From contig JBNGIQ010009281.1 of NCBI GenBank assembly GCA_049999765.1, positions 132,462 through 196,461 of the forward strand: 64,000 nucleotides of DNA, given 5' to 3'. A program made the position numbers and the translations under genes. This DNA is from Phaeoceros laevis (lineage: Eukaryota > Anthocerotophyta > Anthocerotopsida > Notothyladales). Positions 1-10,295 of the stretch are shown in pieces (positions within the stretch are counted from its first letter, which is position 1; the number at the start of each line of letters is the position of its first letter). Below the pieces are notes generated by a model that did no database searches, had not been told where the DNA came from, and saw only the letters and a list, made by a program, of their open reading frames with translations.

Positions 1-1151
1 TCATGAGGAGCAGAGAAGAAGGGGCTGTGGTCAGAGTGGATGGACAAGCGCTGCTTTGGTGGAAGCATCTCGCACATGAGATCCACCAAACTCGGAAGAG
101 TTGCCTGATCCTCGTCACACTCAATGTACACCCTTGGCACACTGCCGTAGCGCTCTGCAGTTTGAGGCGCAAAGAACTCTTTGAAATCCGGCCAGAGAGG
201 AAACCACTTGAGGCATATCTTGGCCAGCGCAGCATCCTGCCAAAATGAAAACAATCGGCACCACTTCGCATCAATCAGCTAACCAGTGCTGCACATCATC
301 TGAAGAAGAAAGAAGTGTCAAAAGCTTGAAAAATTCTGGTGATGGCCGCGAGGCGGTAAATTAACCTCCGATGGTGACAAGTGGTAGAAGAGCTTGACAA
401 CATGCTCCAGATCTGGTTTCGCAGAGGTAGGAGGCAGACCAGGCCCGCCTTCACTAAAATACTGGACTGCGCCATCCTGCCCACGGTCGGCAAACATCTG
501 CAAGAAGAGCTGGAATGCACCCAAGGTATAAAATCAGTACGTGGACAACCGGTTGCACTTGCTCCACGGGAATTCCTCTACCACAGGTCTCCACATTTTC
601 TTCCCAAGGAGAGCTGACCAAATGTTGCGCTCACCTTGAAAAGCTCGTCAATCCTTTCGTGCTTGGGGTCTGTGAACATGAGGGCAGCCAACATGACAGT
701 GACCGCAATCTTTTCGGGGAATTGCTCCATCGCAATTGTGGCGGACAAGCCGCCCATGCTGTGCGCCACCAGTATCACCTGCAGGCACGTTTCGAAATGA
801 GGTCACCACTGATGAATTGCAACCTGCTGCGGTCACAATGTTCAAGAACCTTCCCAGAGGCGGAACATGGATTCCAAGTAGCGGCAAGCCTGCAGGGTTG
901 AGAGGTGCTTAAAATTCCGGCCAGATGACCTTCTCGGATTCCGGAAGAGCCTCCAGCAAGGAGAGGAGAGGAGCTGCCAGCTCCCGCGCGGAAGCGACCT
1001 TGTTCGGATCTGTGCTGTCCATGCCGGCGCTGGCAAGGTCCACTGTCGACACCTTGTGCCCAGCTTTCTGCAACAAATCCACAATCCTGTACCAGCACCA
1101 AGCGCCGTGAGCGCCACCGTGTACCAGCACGAAATGCTGCTTCTCCACCAT
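1..1151 (-). CDS. Methylesterase (MES/SABP2-type alpha/beta hydrolase), copy 1, 3' end cut by window edge
   Basis: Exons by phase and homology to copy 2: 930-1151, 635-778, 366-509, 236 down to base 1. The reading frame stays open through all four. Family knowledge: SABP2/MES enzymes hydrolyse small methyl esters such as methyl salicylate, methyl jasmonate or methyl-IAA. Visible motifs: oxyanion region VLVHGGAHGAWCWY near the N-terminus, nucleophile elbow VAHSMGG at the start of exon 2, catalytic Asp region ECDED and catalytic His in SDHSPFF in exon 4. The ATG at 1151 was chosen because it puts VEKQHFVLVHGG at the N-terminus as in SABP2; the frame continues upstream only to a TTG. The exon 1 donor (AAG/GTCATC) is weaker than copy 2's GTGAGC, which could reduce splicing. 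The last few codons lie left of the window. It is the downstream member of a tandem pair. The substrate cannot be told from sequence. Confidence 0.88.
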
Positions 1152-1621
1152 GTTTTCAAGAAGCTTGCTGGATGGATTGATCAATTTCCGGGAGGGGCCT
1201 CAATTGTCAGTGTTCCGCCAGTGTCCCCAGGTGCTCAAATGTTGATTCGTGATTCACACATTCCAGCAGCGCTTGCGGATTTAGTAGTGCTGGAGCTGGA
1301 ATGAGGACAAAACGGGAAGGTTCTTCGCTTTACTGTGCGTGACGGCAGTATCTCAGACCAGTAGTGCCAGAACCACACCGCTCCGAGGAGCATAATAATC
1401 ATGATGCAGCACCCCCGTCCGCCCGGGCGGCCACCTCCATCCACCCCAACCTTTTTCATCCTGAAGTCACGGACATCCAATTTGTTTACTCATTTGTTGG
1501 CCCCCGCCATAGCCCAGCTGTCGTCGTGCACAACCGCAGGAAAGTTCGCCCCAGCCTGAGGTTCCTTATCCAAAAACGAAGGTTAGTATCTAGTTAGGTT
1601 AGTTCCTGTTCCTCCAGACCG

Positions 1622-2500
1622 GTGCAGATATGTTTCCAAAACTTCGTGGGCTGGCAAATTAGGAGGAAATGCGCCTTGAAGTTGCAAGATGCGTGGGACG
1701 TGGTGAGCAGGGAGGAAGCCGAACCGGATGATGTCTCAAATCCAGATGCAGCAAATCAGTTTCAGAGGGACAACTTGTGCATCTGCAGGCCTTTCGGGCA
1801 GAGGTGAGTTCCAACAGTTTTACAACCACCTCCTCCTGTCACAAGGACAGGACACCTGGACGTCTGGAAGGTTATTAGGGTTTTGCTCCTATCCTTCTCC
1901 TTCCAAGCTGCAGCACGCTAAGCATGCCGCCTGAGGCGTTCTTCAAGGAGGATGACTTTCGTGATCTGGAGAATCCCAACGGAGTGATACTTGGTTTCTG
2001 CAGATCTATCAGCTGTCAAAGATGTCTCACGATGTCGTCTTGAGCTTTCCGCAAATCTATCTGACAATGAGGAGCTTCCAACTGTCCATGTAGCTGGTGA
2101 AGCCTGTTTTGCAGAGCGAACCAGTTTTTGACCGCTCAACCGCTAGGATGCTTGGCATATGAATATGTAAGGAAAGGAATTCGTTCATGCCTCCTCCCTC
2201 AAGGGTTTGTCAGAGATAGGAATTGTCACTCAACCCCGTGCCTTTCATTATCAAACAGTTCTTACAACCACTCCTTCAGACAAGAAACTTGGATGTTGGA
2301 AGGTCTTAGGGTTTTGCTATCTTCCGCCTACCCACGGCTTCTTCTCCCATACTGTTCCCAAGCTTCAGGGTCGGCATGCCGTCGGAGGCGTTCTTCGGTT
2401 TCGATGACTTCCCCATGAATTCGTGGTCTGGAGAGTCAGGACGCAATCGTACTTGTCTCAAAATGATGTGTGGGACGTGGTGAGCAGGGGGGAGCAAGCC
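1622..2500 (+). mobile_element. Cluster of three degenerate copia-type gag heads
   Basis: Three decayed copies of the gag start lie in a row: about 1629-1800 (QNFVGWQIRRKCAL, then DAWDVVSREEAEPDDVSNPD), about 1924-1975 (MPPEAFFKEDDF) and about 2377-2500 (MPSEAFFGFDDF, later TGTGGGACGTGGTGAGCAGG). They match the longer gag ORF at 4996. Copies 2 and 3 are preceded by a leader resembling TGGAAGGTtATTAGGGTTTTGCTCC, also present before 4996. All three are broken by stops or frameshifts and none continues into a pol region. They are interpreted as retroelement 5' fragments. Confidence 0.7.
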
Positions 2501-2537
2501 CAACTTGAGTCAAGTTGGCCACTCAAGTTGGGCTTGC
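2494..2537. repeat. Perfect 17-bp inverted repeat with 10-bp loop
   Basis: The arm GCAAGCCCAACTTGAGT (2494-2510) is exactly complementary to 2521-2537, with a 10-base spacer. It begins immediately after the third gag fragment ends. It could form a strong hairpin in RNA or be the scar of a small inverted insertion. Confidence 0.9.
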
Positions 2538-2540
2538 TTG

Positions 2541-3168
2541 CTTGCTGCATTTGATCCTAGATTCCTAGGTGGAGCAAAACGAAGGCCTTAGAAACCATCA
2601 ATTCCGCGTTTATTAATTTCCGACTCGCAATAAGAGTCATTATAAGACCCTCTCTAAAAAGTCACACTGGAGGCGTTTCTACTTCCTTCTTCCTTACCTG
2701 TTTCCGTTTTCACTAACAGTAGCTAGTAATAACTTGTCCAAATGAATCTACTTATTTTGATTGCTGGGTTTGAGCTCTTGCTTTTCTTGAAAAAGCATGG
2801 TGGACTGTGGAACTGAATACCCACTATAGACTTCAGCTTTCTCCCCCTGAAATAAACTTCTTCTTGTGAACTCCATACCAATTGCTTCTGCTTTGGGAGA
2901 AAGCCGAAGCAAGTGCTGGAAAAATTGTCCAGAGCTCTAGCCATCAACCACCGAAAACAATACATTCTTTTGAACAGCTTTAAACTAAGGCGAACGAACT
3001 GGTAAGAGAAGACAGGGTACTTTTTGAGAATTCACATCCAGTGGTTATGGAAGCATCATGCCTGCCAGCTAGCGCTGCGCAACCCATCGGTAAATCTCCA
3101 TCGTGCAATGTCATAAGACCGGCAGTTCTCTGTACCGTGTATTTGACAGGAAAATGACCACTTGCAAC
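2541..3168. other. Intergenic stretch without recognised gene
   Basis: Between the gag debris and the 3' end of methylesterase copy 2. It is moderately AT-rich. No reading frame on either strand shows family motifs or splice structure. The part next to 3169 is the likely 3' untranslated region of copy 2. Confidence 0.6.
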
Positions 3169-4371
3169 CTAGGTAAAGGTTGCTGCGATTTTTAAGAGGT
3201 GGTGCAAAAGATCATGAGGAGCAGAGAAGAAGGGGCTGTGGTCAGAGTGGATGGACAAATGCTGCTTTGGTGGAAGCAGCTCGCACATGAGATCCACCAA
3301 ACTCGGAATACTTATTCGATCGGCGTCACACTGAATGTACACCCTTGGCACACTGCCGTAGCGCTCTGCGGTGTAAGGCGCAAAGAACTCTTTGAAATCC
3401 GGCCAGAGAGGAAACCACTTGAGGCATATCTTGGCCAGCGCAACATCCTGCAAAAATGAAAAAAGTCGGCACCACTTCGCATCAATCAGCTTTAACCAGC
3501 GCTGGACATCACTTGGACAAGAAAATGAGTGTCTTGAATAAAGCTCGCAAAATTTTGGAGATGGCGGCGGGGCGACAAATTAACCTCCGACGGTGACAAG
3601 TGGTAGAAGTACTTGACAACATGCTCCAGATCTGGTTTCGCAGAGGTAGGAGGCAGACCAGGCCCGCCTTCACTAAAATACTGGACTGCGCCATCCTCCC
3701 CAAGGTTGGCAAAAATTTGCAAGAAGAGCTGGAATGCACCAAGTTAAAAATTTGTAAGATCAGTACGTGGACAACCGGTTGCAATTGCTCCTCGGGAATG
3801 CCTCTACCACAAGGTCTCCACATTTTCTTTGCAAGGAGTGCCGACCATCCCGCTCACCTTCAAAAGCTCGTCAACCTTCTCGTGCTTGGGATCTACAAAC
3901 ATGATGGCGGCCAGAAAAACAGTGACCGCAATTTTTTCAGGGAATTGCTCCATCGCAATTGTGCCGGACAAGCCACCCATGCTGTGCACTACCAGAATCA
4001 CCTGCAGGCACGTCTTGGAATCAGGTCACCATTGATCTTGACATTGCAACCTGCGGGACCTCACAACAAGAACCTTCCCACAGGCGGAGCATGAAATTCC
4101 AAGCAGCGGGCAAGCCTGTAGGGTTGAAGGTGCTTTCCGGCCAGCTCACCTTCTCGGATTCCGGAAGAGCCTCCAGCAAGGAGAGGAGAGGAGCTGCCAG
4201 CTCCCGCGCGGAGGCGACCTTGTTCGGATCTGCGTTGTCTATGCCGGCGCTGGCAAGGTCCACTGTCGACACCTTGTGCCCTGCTTTCTGCAACAAATCC
4301 ACAATCCTGTACCAGCACCAAGCGCCGTGAGCGCCACCGTGCACCAGCACGAAATGCTGCTTCTCCACCAT
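3169..4371 (-). CDS. Methylesterase (MES/SABP2-type alpha/beta hydrolase), copy 2, complete
   Basis: Four exons: 4150-4371, 3858-4001, 3585-3728 and 3169-3447. All introns are phase 0 with GT-AG borders, giving 262 residues, close to SABP2 (about 260). The predicted triad is Ser81 in VVHSMGG, Asp213 in QCDADR and His240 in SDHSPFF, at nearly the same positions as SABP2 Ser81/Asp210/His238. The cap domain is encoded mainly by exon 3. Known role of the family: hydrolysis of plant hormone methyl esters in the cytosol; which ester is used here is not determinable. The start is the first ATG in frame (MVEKQHFVLVHGG); the open frame upstream begins only with TTG. It is a tandem duplicate of copy 1 with the same exon lengths (222, 144, 144). 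The duplication also carries the upstream flank and gag debris. Confidence 0.93.
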
Positions 4372-4995
4372 GTTCTCAAGAAGCTTGCTGCCAGTGGATA
4401 GATTGATCAATTTCCGGAAGGGGCCTCAATTGTCAGTGTTCCGCCAGTGTCCGAAGGGGCTCAAATGTTGACTCGTGAGTTCACACATTCCAGCAGCGCT
4501 TGCGGATTTAGTAGTGCTGGAGCTGGAATGAGGACAAGGCGGAAGGTTCTTCACGTTACTGTGCGTGACAGCAGCATCTCAGTCCAGTAGTGCCAGAACC
4601 ACATCTCCAGCCTTAAAGTAAGATTTCATGATGCAGCACCCCCGATCAGGCGGCCAGATGTCACAGTACAATGCATATACCTTCACGCTCCCGCTTCAAA
4701 GCACGATGAATAAACCTCCTCATCCCTGCCTGCCCCACCCCAACCTTTTTCATCCTGAAGTCACGGACATCCCATCAAATTGTTTACTCATTTGTTGGCC
4801 CCCCCGACACCCCAACTGTCGTCGTGCACTGCCGGCTCGGCTGGGTAGGCTAGCAAGCAGATAAAACGGGAGTTCTAGGCTTTTAGGCCCAGAGCTCATT
4901 TCGGTCAGCAAAGTACAGTAGGTTTCTGATCCAAAAGGAAGGTTAGTAGGGTTTTGTTTCTGTTCCCGTACTGCTGCGAGGTCGCCTGTGCGGAC

Positions 4996-5586
4996 ATGGC
5001 TCCGGAGGCGTTTTTCGGTTTCCAAAACTTCGTGGTCTGGGAAATGAGGACGAAATGCGCCTTGATGGTGCAAGATGCGTGGGACGTGGTGAGCAGGGAT
5101 GAAGTCGAACCGGACGCTGTCTCAAATCCAGATGCAGCAAAGCAGTTTCAGAGGGACAACGCCCGAGCTTTGCTTATCATTTGGGAGACCGTTTTACCCG
5201 AGCACATGCATATCTTGAGGAGAACGGAGACTGCCAAGGAGGCTTGGGACAGACTGTGCGATGCGTATTCTCGCTGGGCTTTGGAAAACAGCCGCAAACT
5301 GCAGCGGAAGCTTTTTCGGCTCAGGATGAGAAAGGGACAGAAGATGCACGACTACATGTGCATATTCCATAAATGTCTCAACCATGCTTCTGTGCACAGG
5401 CAGTTCAGCGAGCGGAAAAAAATGATGCTGTTTCTGGATAGCTTGCCAGATTCATATGAAGGCATGGTGGTTTCTATTAGATGTCAGATCTGGGAGAAGC
5501 CGGAGTCAGCAACTTTATCCAGCGTGATAGGCAATGCCCTGTCATACAGTCGAACCCTGGAGGAGAGATCACGTGCTCGGAGGTGA
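4996..5586 (+). mobile_element. Copia-type retrotransposon gag ORF (UBN2-like), isolated
   Basis: A 196-residue open frame from the ATG in GACATGGCTCC. It shows the hallmarks of Ty1/copia plant gag polyproteins of the DUF4219/UBN2 type: FQNFVVWEMRTKCALMVQD near the N-terminus, TAKEAWDRLCDAYSRWALEN in the middle, then KLFRLRMRKGQKMHDYM and FLDSLPDSYEGMVV. It ends before any zinc knuckle, protease, integrase or reverse transcriptase, and no pol domain follows in the next kilobase, so it is a truncated element. It lies at the outer end of the segmental duplication; the 5' part also occurs near 1629. Domesticated use cannot be excluded because the frame is intact, but nothing supports it. Confidence 0.85.
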
Positions 5587-6354
5587 AGAACAACAAAGAG
5601 AGGGGTTTGTGAGCTTTGTAGCTCAAGGCTGCAGCAATTGTCTACCTTGTCCTACAATTAGAAAGAATGCAACAAAACGTTGCAATCTGGTGTCTGTAAT
5701 ACTTAGATGATGACTGAATGTCAGAGGTAGGGATTCTCATCGGAGCATTTGATCCCAGCAAAAGAACGGTCTCCACAGTTCGTTTCCCTGACCTGTTATC
5801 ATTTCATTGTTTGATTTCCGACTGCAACAGCCTCCTTCTCATGATCAAAGCCATCACCTGGCGCTTTATGTTTCATCTCCATGACTGTAAGTGGTGAAGA
5901 GGCAATCTTGACCACCATTGAAATAGCATCCAGGAATACTACTAAGAAAAGCCATCTTTGGGAGATGCAAATCTCACACCTGCTGCTGGCAGACCATCTA
6001 GCATAAGGACGGTGTTGCAATTTACAGGCTACAAAAGGCTTTACCCAAGAAGGGAGCTTCGCCAGCGGAGTCCGGGATGGGTTTACCAGTTGTCACCCGG
6101 TGAGTTGGAAATTAATCCAACTATAGGCCAGTTGAAGAGAAGATAAGGTTGCTAATAGAAGCAACACTTCAGAAAAAGGCAAACAACCATGGCGCTTCGG
6201 ACCTGAGGAAGCTGAGAAGGAAGCTTCGTTGGCTCAAGAGAAGGTGAACTGCAGGCCGATCTCAATGTGCAGGTGCCACGTCCTGCTTTCCGACTCGATT
6301 ACCAGAGCTCTGGTTTAAATAGAGGAGGTGCCACAGCAGGGACGTCGGTCCCGG
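5587..6354. other. Non-coding or decayed sequence upstream of the GS-HQR gene
   Basis: Contains short open stretches, for example 5958-6146 and about 6186-6310 (GPEEAEKEASLAQEKVNC), that match no family I recognise. It probably includes further remains of the gag element and the promoter of the gene starting at 6355. Confidence 0.5.
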
Positions 6355-7915
6355 ATGTTGAGGCTTGCATCACCAACACCTTGCCTCGTCAAGCCATTCT
6401 ATTCCCGCCTCTGGAGTTCCGAGGTTCAGCATTCTTTAGGCAGCTTCAGACTAGCTTCGTGCCTGGACCGCGGATTCCAGCCACCGCTGGTGCCGCCTTC
6501 AGGAGCAGGCTCTGGACGCACCTGCAGGACTGTGCGGACGGTGGTGTCTGCCAAGATGGCCCCTGGGAAGACTGCCCTGGATGATTTGAAGGACGGGGAG
6601 TTCAGGAGGCAGGTTTCTTCGTACCGCAATTGGATCTCCAATGAGGAAGGCGCCGAGTTCCCGGCTGTCGCGGGACGGTATCATCTCTACATCTCCTACG
6701 CTTGCCCTTGGGCGTCCAGATGCTACGCCTACCTCAAGCTCAAGGGTTTGGAGCATGCGATTGGGGTCACTGTAAGCTTGGAATTTTCCCCGACTTCCAC
6801 CCCTGACTGGCGTTTTGTTTTTGCTTGCCTCTGTGGTTGGTTGGACGTGGAGTTGAATTGGCTTGTGATGGCAGCCGACAAATGCACGATGGTCAAAGAC
6901 CAAGGAAGGTGACGAGCACTACGGCTGGGCATTCCCCACGCCTGGCAATGAGGATCCTGATGCTCAACCGGACCCCCTTTACGGCGCCAAAACTATTCGG
7001 GAGCTGTACGAACGAGCCAATCCTGATTACAATGGAAGATACACAGTTCCTGTAAGTCGATCTTGCGCATGCAAGTCGAAATTTAGTGGGGTTGCTTCTC
7101 TGTGTTGTTTGTTTGGTTGTTGGAGTGACGAAATCCTAACCAGGGTGGTGCATCAGGTTCTGTGGGACAAGGAGAAGCACACCATTGTAAACAACGAGAG
7201 CTCAGACATTATCCGCATGTTCAACTCTGTGTTCAACCACATAGCTAAGAAGCCTGAGTTGGATCTGTACCCTGAGCACTTGAGGAAACAAATCGACGAG
7301 GCAAATGACTGGATTTACCCTGCCGTCAACAACGGTGTCTACCGTTGTGGATTTGCAACCAAGCAGAAGCCTTACGAGGAGGTATGTGGGTTTCCAAACC
7401 TTGTTCTTTGTTGGGAGATAAGAAAGGTACTCATGCACTGGCGTTGGGTTATCAATTTGCAGGCTTTCAAGGAACTGTTTGATGCATTGGACAAAGCTGA
7501 GGCCATTCTAGACAAACAGCGGTACATAGTGGGGAACCAGTTAACGGAGGCTGACATCCGATTCTTTGTCACTCTCGTACGGTTTGATGAGGTACGTCGT
7601 CCGAAGTGAGAATGTGCTGGTTGAGCTTTCCTGTCACTTCTGAATAGTGACATTCTCATAAGAGCTTGATGTTGGTCGTGGCAGGTGTATTTCGTGCATT
7701 TCAAGACAAACAAGCATCTTATCAGAGAGTACCCCAACCTTCTGAACTATACCAAAGACATCTACCAAACCGGTGGCATTGCTGACACAGTCAACATGTG
7801 GCACATCAAACATCACTACTACGGCAGCCACCCTAGCATCAACCCTTTCGGCATTGTGCCTGTGGGGTACAAGTACGACTTCTCCTCCAAGCACGACCGA
7901 GATCGCTTCAAGTAA
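6355..7915 (+). CDS. Glutathionyl-hydroquinone reductase (Xi-class GST, ECM4/YqjG-type)
   Basis: Five exons: 6355-6771, 6875-7051, 7157-7381, 7463-7591 and 7685-7915; all introns are phase 0, product 392 residues. Family knowledge: these thioredoxin-fold enzymes reduce glutathionyl-hydroquinones, using a catalytic Cys in a CPWA motif. Here it is Cys117 in YACPWASRC, preceded by GRYHLYIS. Other family signatures: [12 protein letters not shown] and [14 protein letters not shown] (exon 2), [20 protein letters not shown] (exon 3), [20 protein letters not shown] (exon 4), and [14 protein letters not shown] near the C-terminus. About 67 N-terminal residues precede the conserved region, rich in Ser/Arg/Pro, suggesting an organelle transit peptide; a shorter start at [10 protein letters not shown] (residue 68) is possible. 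The start chosen is the first ATG of the open frame. Confidence 0.93.
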
Positions 7916-8365
7916 TTGTTGTCCCAGTAGCTTTTGAGTCACCAATGTAAATGGCCCCCTTGATTCCGTTTGAGAGCGGGTTATACCCAGCAATCACTAG
8001 ACTTTCCTTTGTAAATAAAGAAGTCTTTTCACCCGTCACAGTAATCGTAATAATACGGCATCTCTCCAAAATTCTAGAAGTCTTATCCATTTCTAGCAAA
8101 TCCCAGGGCGTGACAAATCTGCCTGAAGGGGCAGATGACATAACGACAGATCTACTCCCCGCGGTCGCGATGGCAATTCTGAGGAACTCCCGTGCTAACC
8201 TCTGTGACCTCAAATTTCTGCTCTGATGAGAAGTCGACGATTACAAGGAAGAGTTTCTGTGGACGCAGGCTACTGTCAAATTCGTAAGGGCAAGGAAGCC
8301 CGTCTGATGCTTCGGCTGCTTGTTTCGACGGATTGACCGGATAGCATCCCCCAGTTGGACCAGTC
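7916..8365. other. Intergenic stretch between GS-HQR and the next gene
   Basis: Holds the likely 3' untranslated region of the GS-HQR gene (an AATAAA lies in TGTAAATAAAGAAG near 8015) and the upstream region of the following gene. No gene seen. Confidence 0.6.
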
Positions 8366-9164
8366 ATGCAAAGCACAGGGGTGGTCCACAGAATAGGTCC
8401 TCATCCGGCCATGTTGCTGGGAGCCAGTAGGACGAGGTTGTCGAAGGGAGGTTCGGCAGGGTGGAGGAATTCTTGGTGGTCCACAGGGCCTACTGCTGCT
8501 GCTCTACCCGGTTGGGCTTTGCAACCCTATTTCTTCCGGCCTTCTGGCGCGAGAGTGCAGGGTTCTCATGTAAGCTGTGATGCCTCCTCGGGAGAGGCTC
8601 CCCAAGCAGAAGAAGAGGAATTCGAACCTCCACAAGCCCTCGAAGTACCTGCGGCTTGGGCATCTCCGGAAGTGGCTGCGCAGGTAAATGGCCACATGCT
8701 GTGTGTGGTTTTGTTTTGGCAATTCAAGCCCTATAACCTGTCTGTGAGAGCGTTGCTGTGTTTCTTCCTTAGTTGCTACAGTTTCTGGAATTCGGAATTG
8801 CTTGCTTGCTACATCCCTGTCCATGACTATTTTTCAAGTTCAACTCATTATGAAACAAAGCGTGCTATTGGCTGGAAGCTGAAATGCCTAGTTGCTGCAG
8901 GAATCAGAGTGGTTGAGAGGAGCTCTGCACCAATGGCTTGACGATGAGTATTGTCCTGAACCTGCAAATGTGGAGATCAGTAAAAGGTGTGCCTCTGTGT
9001 TCTACTATTGTCTTTTGGAAAAGCAGCTGGAAATGGGTGACATCCTTATGCAAATGGTGAACAACTTGGAGACATTTTCTTTTAAAGAAAGCTTCCATGG
9101 AGCTTTTTCCTCTGCCAATGCTGCCGTTGCCCTCATCACCAAACGGATGAGCGAAGCTAGCTGA
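8366..9164 (+). CDS. Conserved plant-type hypothetical protein, probable plastid targeting
   Basis: Two exons: 8366-8683 and 8901-9164, joined at phase 0 (CAG/GTAAAT donor, GCTGCAG acceptor), 193 residues; an alternative ATG at 8411 gives 178. Exon 1 encodes a Ser/Arg/Ala-rich, weakly structured leader typical of plastid transit peptides, then an acidic linker (EAEEEEFEPP type). Exon 2 is the conserved part: EWLRGALHQWLDDEYCPEP, VEISKRCASVFYYCLLEK and SFHGAFSSANAAVALITKR. I recall similar uncharacterised proteins in land plants with EWL...WLD.EYCPE and FHGAFSSANAAV, but no function. Both the splice and the family are supported only by reading. Confidence 0.72.
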
Positions 9165-10295
9165 CAAAAGGTCTGTTCAACTGACAAACATTCACAGACT
9201 TTGTGAATCCTGGGTTTATGCCAGGGAAGGCAGGCAGGGAAAGATGCAATTGGAACGGTGCATGGCCCTCGGTGCTTGTAGATACTCAAGTTTTCCTGAG
9301 ATGTACGTATAATCTATTGTATCCTCTATAGCTTACCTGGAAGTCTCATTCCTGGTGGTCTCTAACATTATTTACACCAGATCCGCAGCTCGACCCCACT
9401 GCGGATCTGAAGGGTTATTGCCATGCATTATCTCAGCGTTACAGCTCATGAACTGATCAAACCTGCAAACCACCTAGGCTAGAGTCATCAGGCACTCACA
9501 CCAAGCTTTCAGAACACGCGAAAATGTAGACCAGTCTATAACTCTATAACGATCACGGCCTTTCACACGTACTGCAGACGTGTTCCTTGGTACATCCGTG
9601 ACCCGTCGCCACGTCAGATGTTGCTGTAATCCTGAAACGGACGGTTGCACGTTCATGTACACATTTTTTAACTGCCTTGGTGAAAGGTCTGCTGGCGGAT
9701 ACCACTATCAGCCTGCCCTGCTGCAGGGACCTCTCATGGCCTGTTCAAGAAGACAACTTGACCCTTCCTGTAGGGCCTTGGGTTTTCGATGAGAACCACT
9801 ACTTCTCCATCCATCACGGTGTGACCGTGTCTAAACTGCAGCAAGGGTTGCCTCCCAAAGACAAAAGCAACCTGGAGCACGCTATCTAAAGGAAAGATTT
9901 GTTAAAGGAAAAACATACCCTGAATCTTGTCTAAAACAAATTCCAGAAGATCCCACCTCCTGCTAACAAGCTTTTGATATTCCTGGACACCACACAAAAT
10001 CGCGGAGCCACGTTCCAATGGACTCCTAACTGTGTTCCCAACCCAATTGATTAACGCTATGTACACCACACACCATCGCATTTTCAACCTAGTGCCAGTT
10101 CCAACCATATGGATCATGGCTATGCACAGGTAAGACATTCCGGCCGGAACTGCTTGCTGAAGTGTTTTTTTGTAGTTTTCCTGGCAATTCTTCTGCATTT
10201 CCCTCCAAATTTTCCTTGGAATCCCAACATAGTGTTTGCTTTCGTGATCCCCAAGTCTGATATTCACGCCAGTTCTATCCTGTGCTTGGGCGCTT
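9165..10295. other. Intergenic stretch with one possible exon remnant
   Basis: On the plus strand, 9686-9889 encodes an open stretch with coding character (DLSWPVQEDNLTLPVGPWVF, then HHGVTVSKLQQGLPPKDKSN and stop). It follows an AG-like acceptor (TGAAAG/GTCTGC), but no upstream exon could be joined to it. It may be a last exon or a pseudogene fragment. The remainder shows nothing. Confidence 0.35.

Larger units (their letters stand above)
1..5160. repeat. Tandem segmental duplication, unit about 3.2 kb
   Basis: Positions 1-1800 and about 3210-5160 align in the same order. Each holds the methylesterase gene, then a non-coding flank with the same short landmarks (for example CCGCCAGTGTCC at about 1212 and 4440, and the CAACCTTTTTCATCCTGAAG stretch at 1447 and 4740), then the start of a copia-type gag frame (1629 and 5020). 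The copies differ by scattered substitutions and small indels. The gag fragment therefore predates the duplication. The stretch 1800-3200 between them has further gag-leader fragments with no counterpart after copy 2. Confidence 0.85.
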
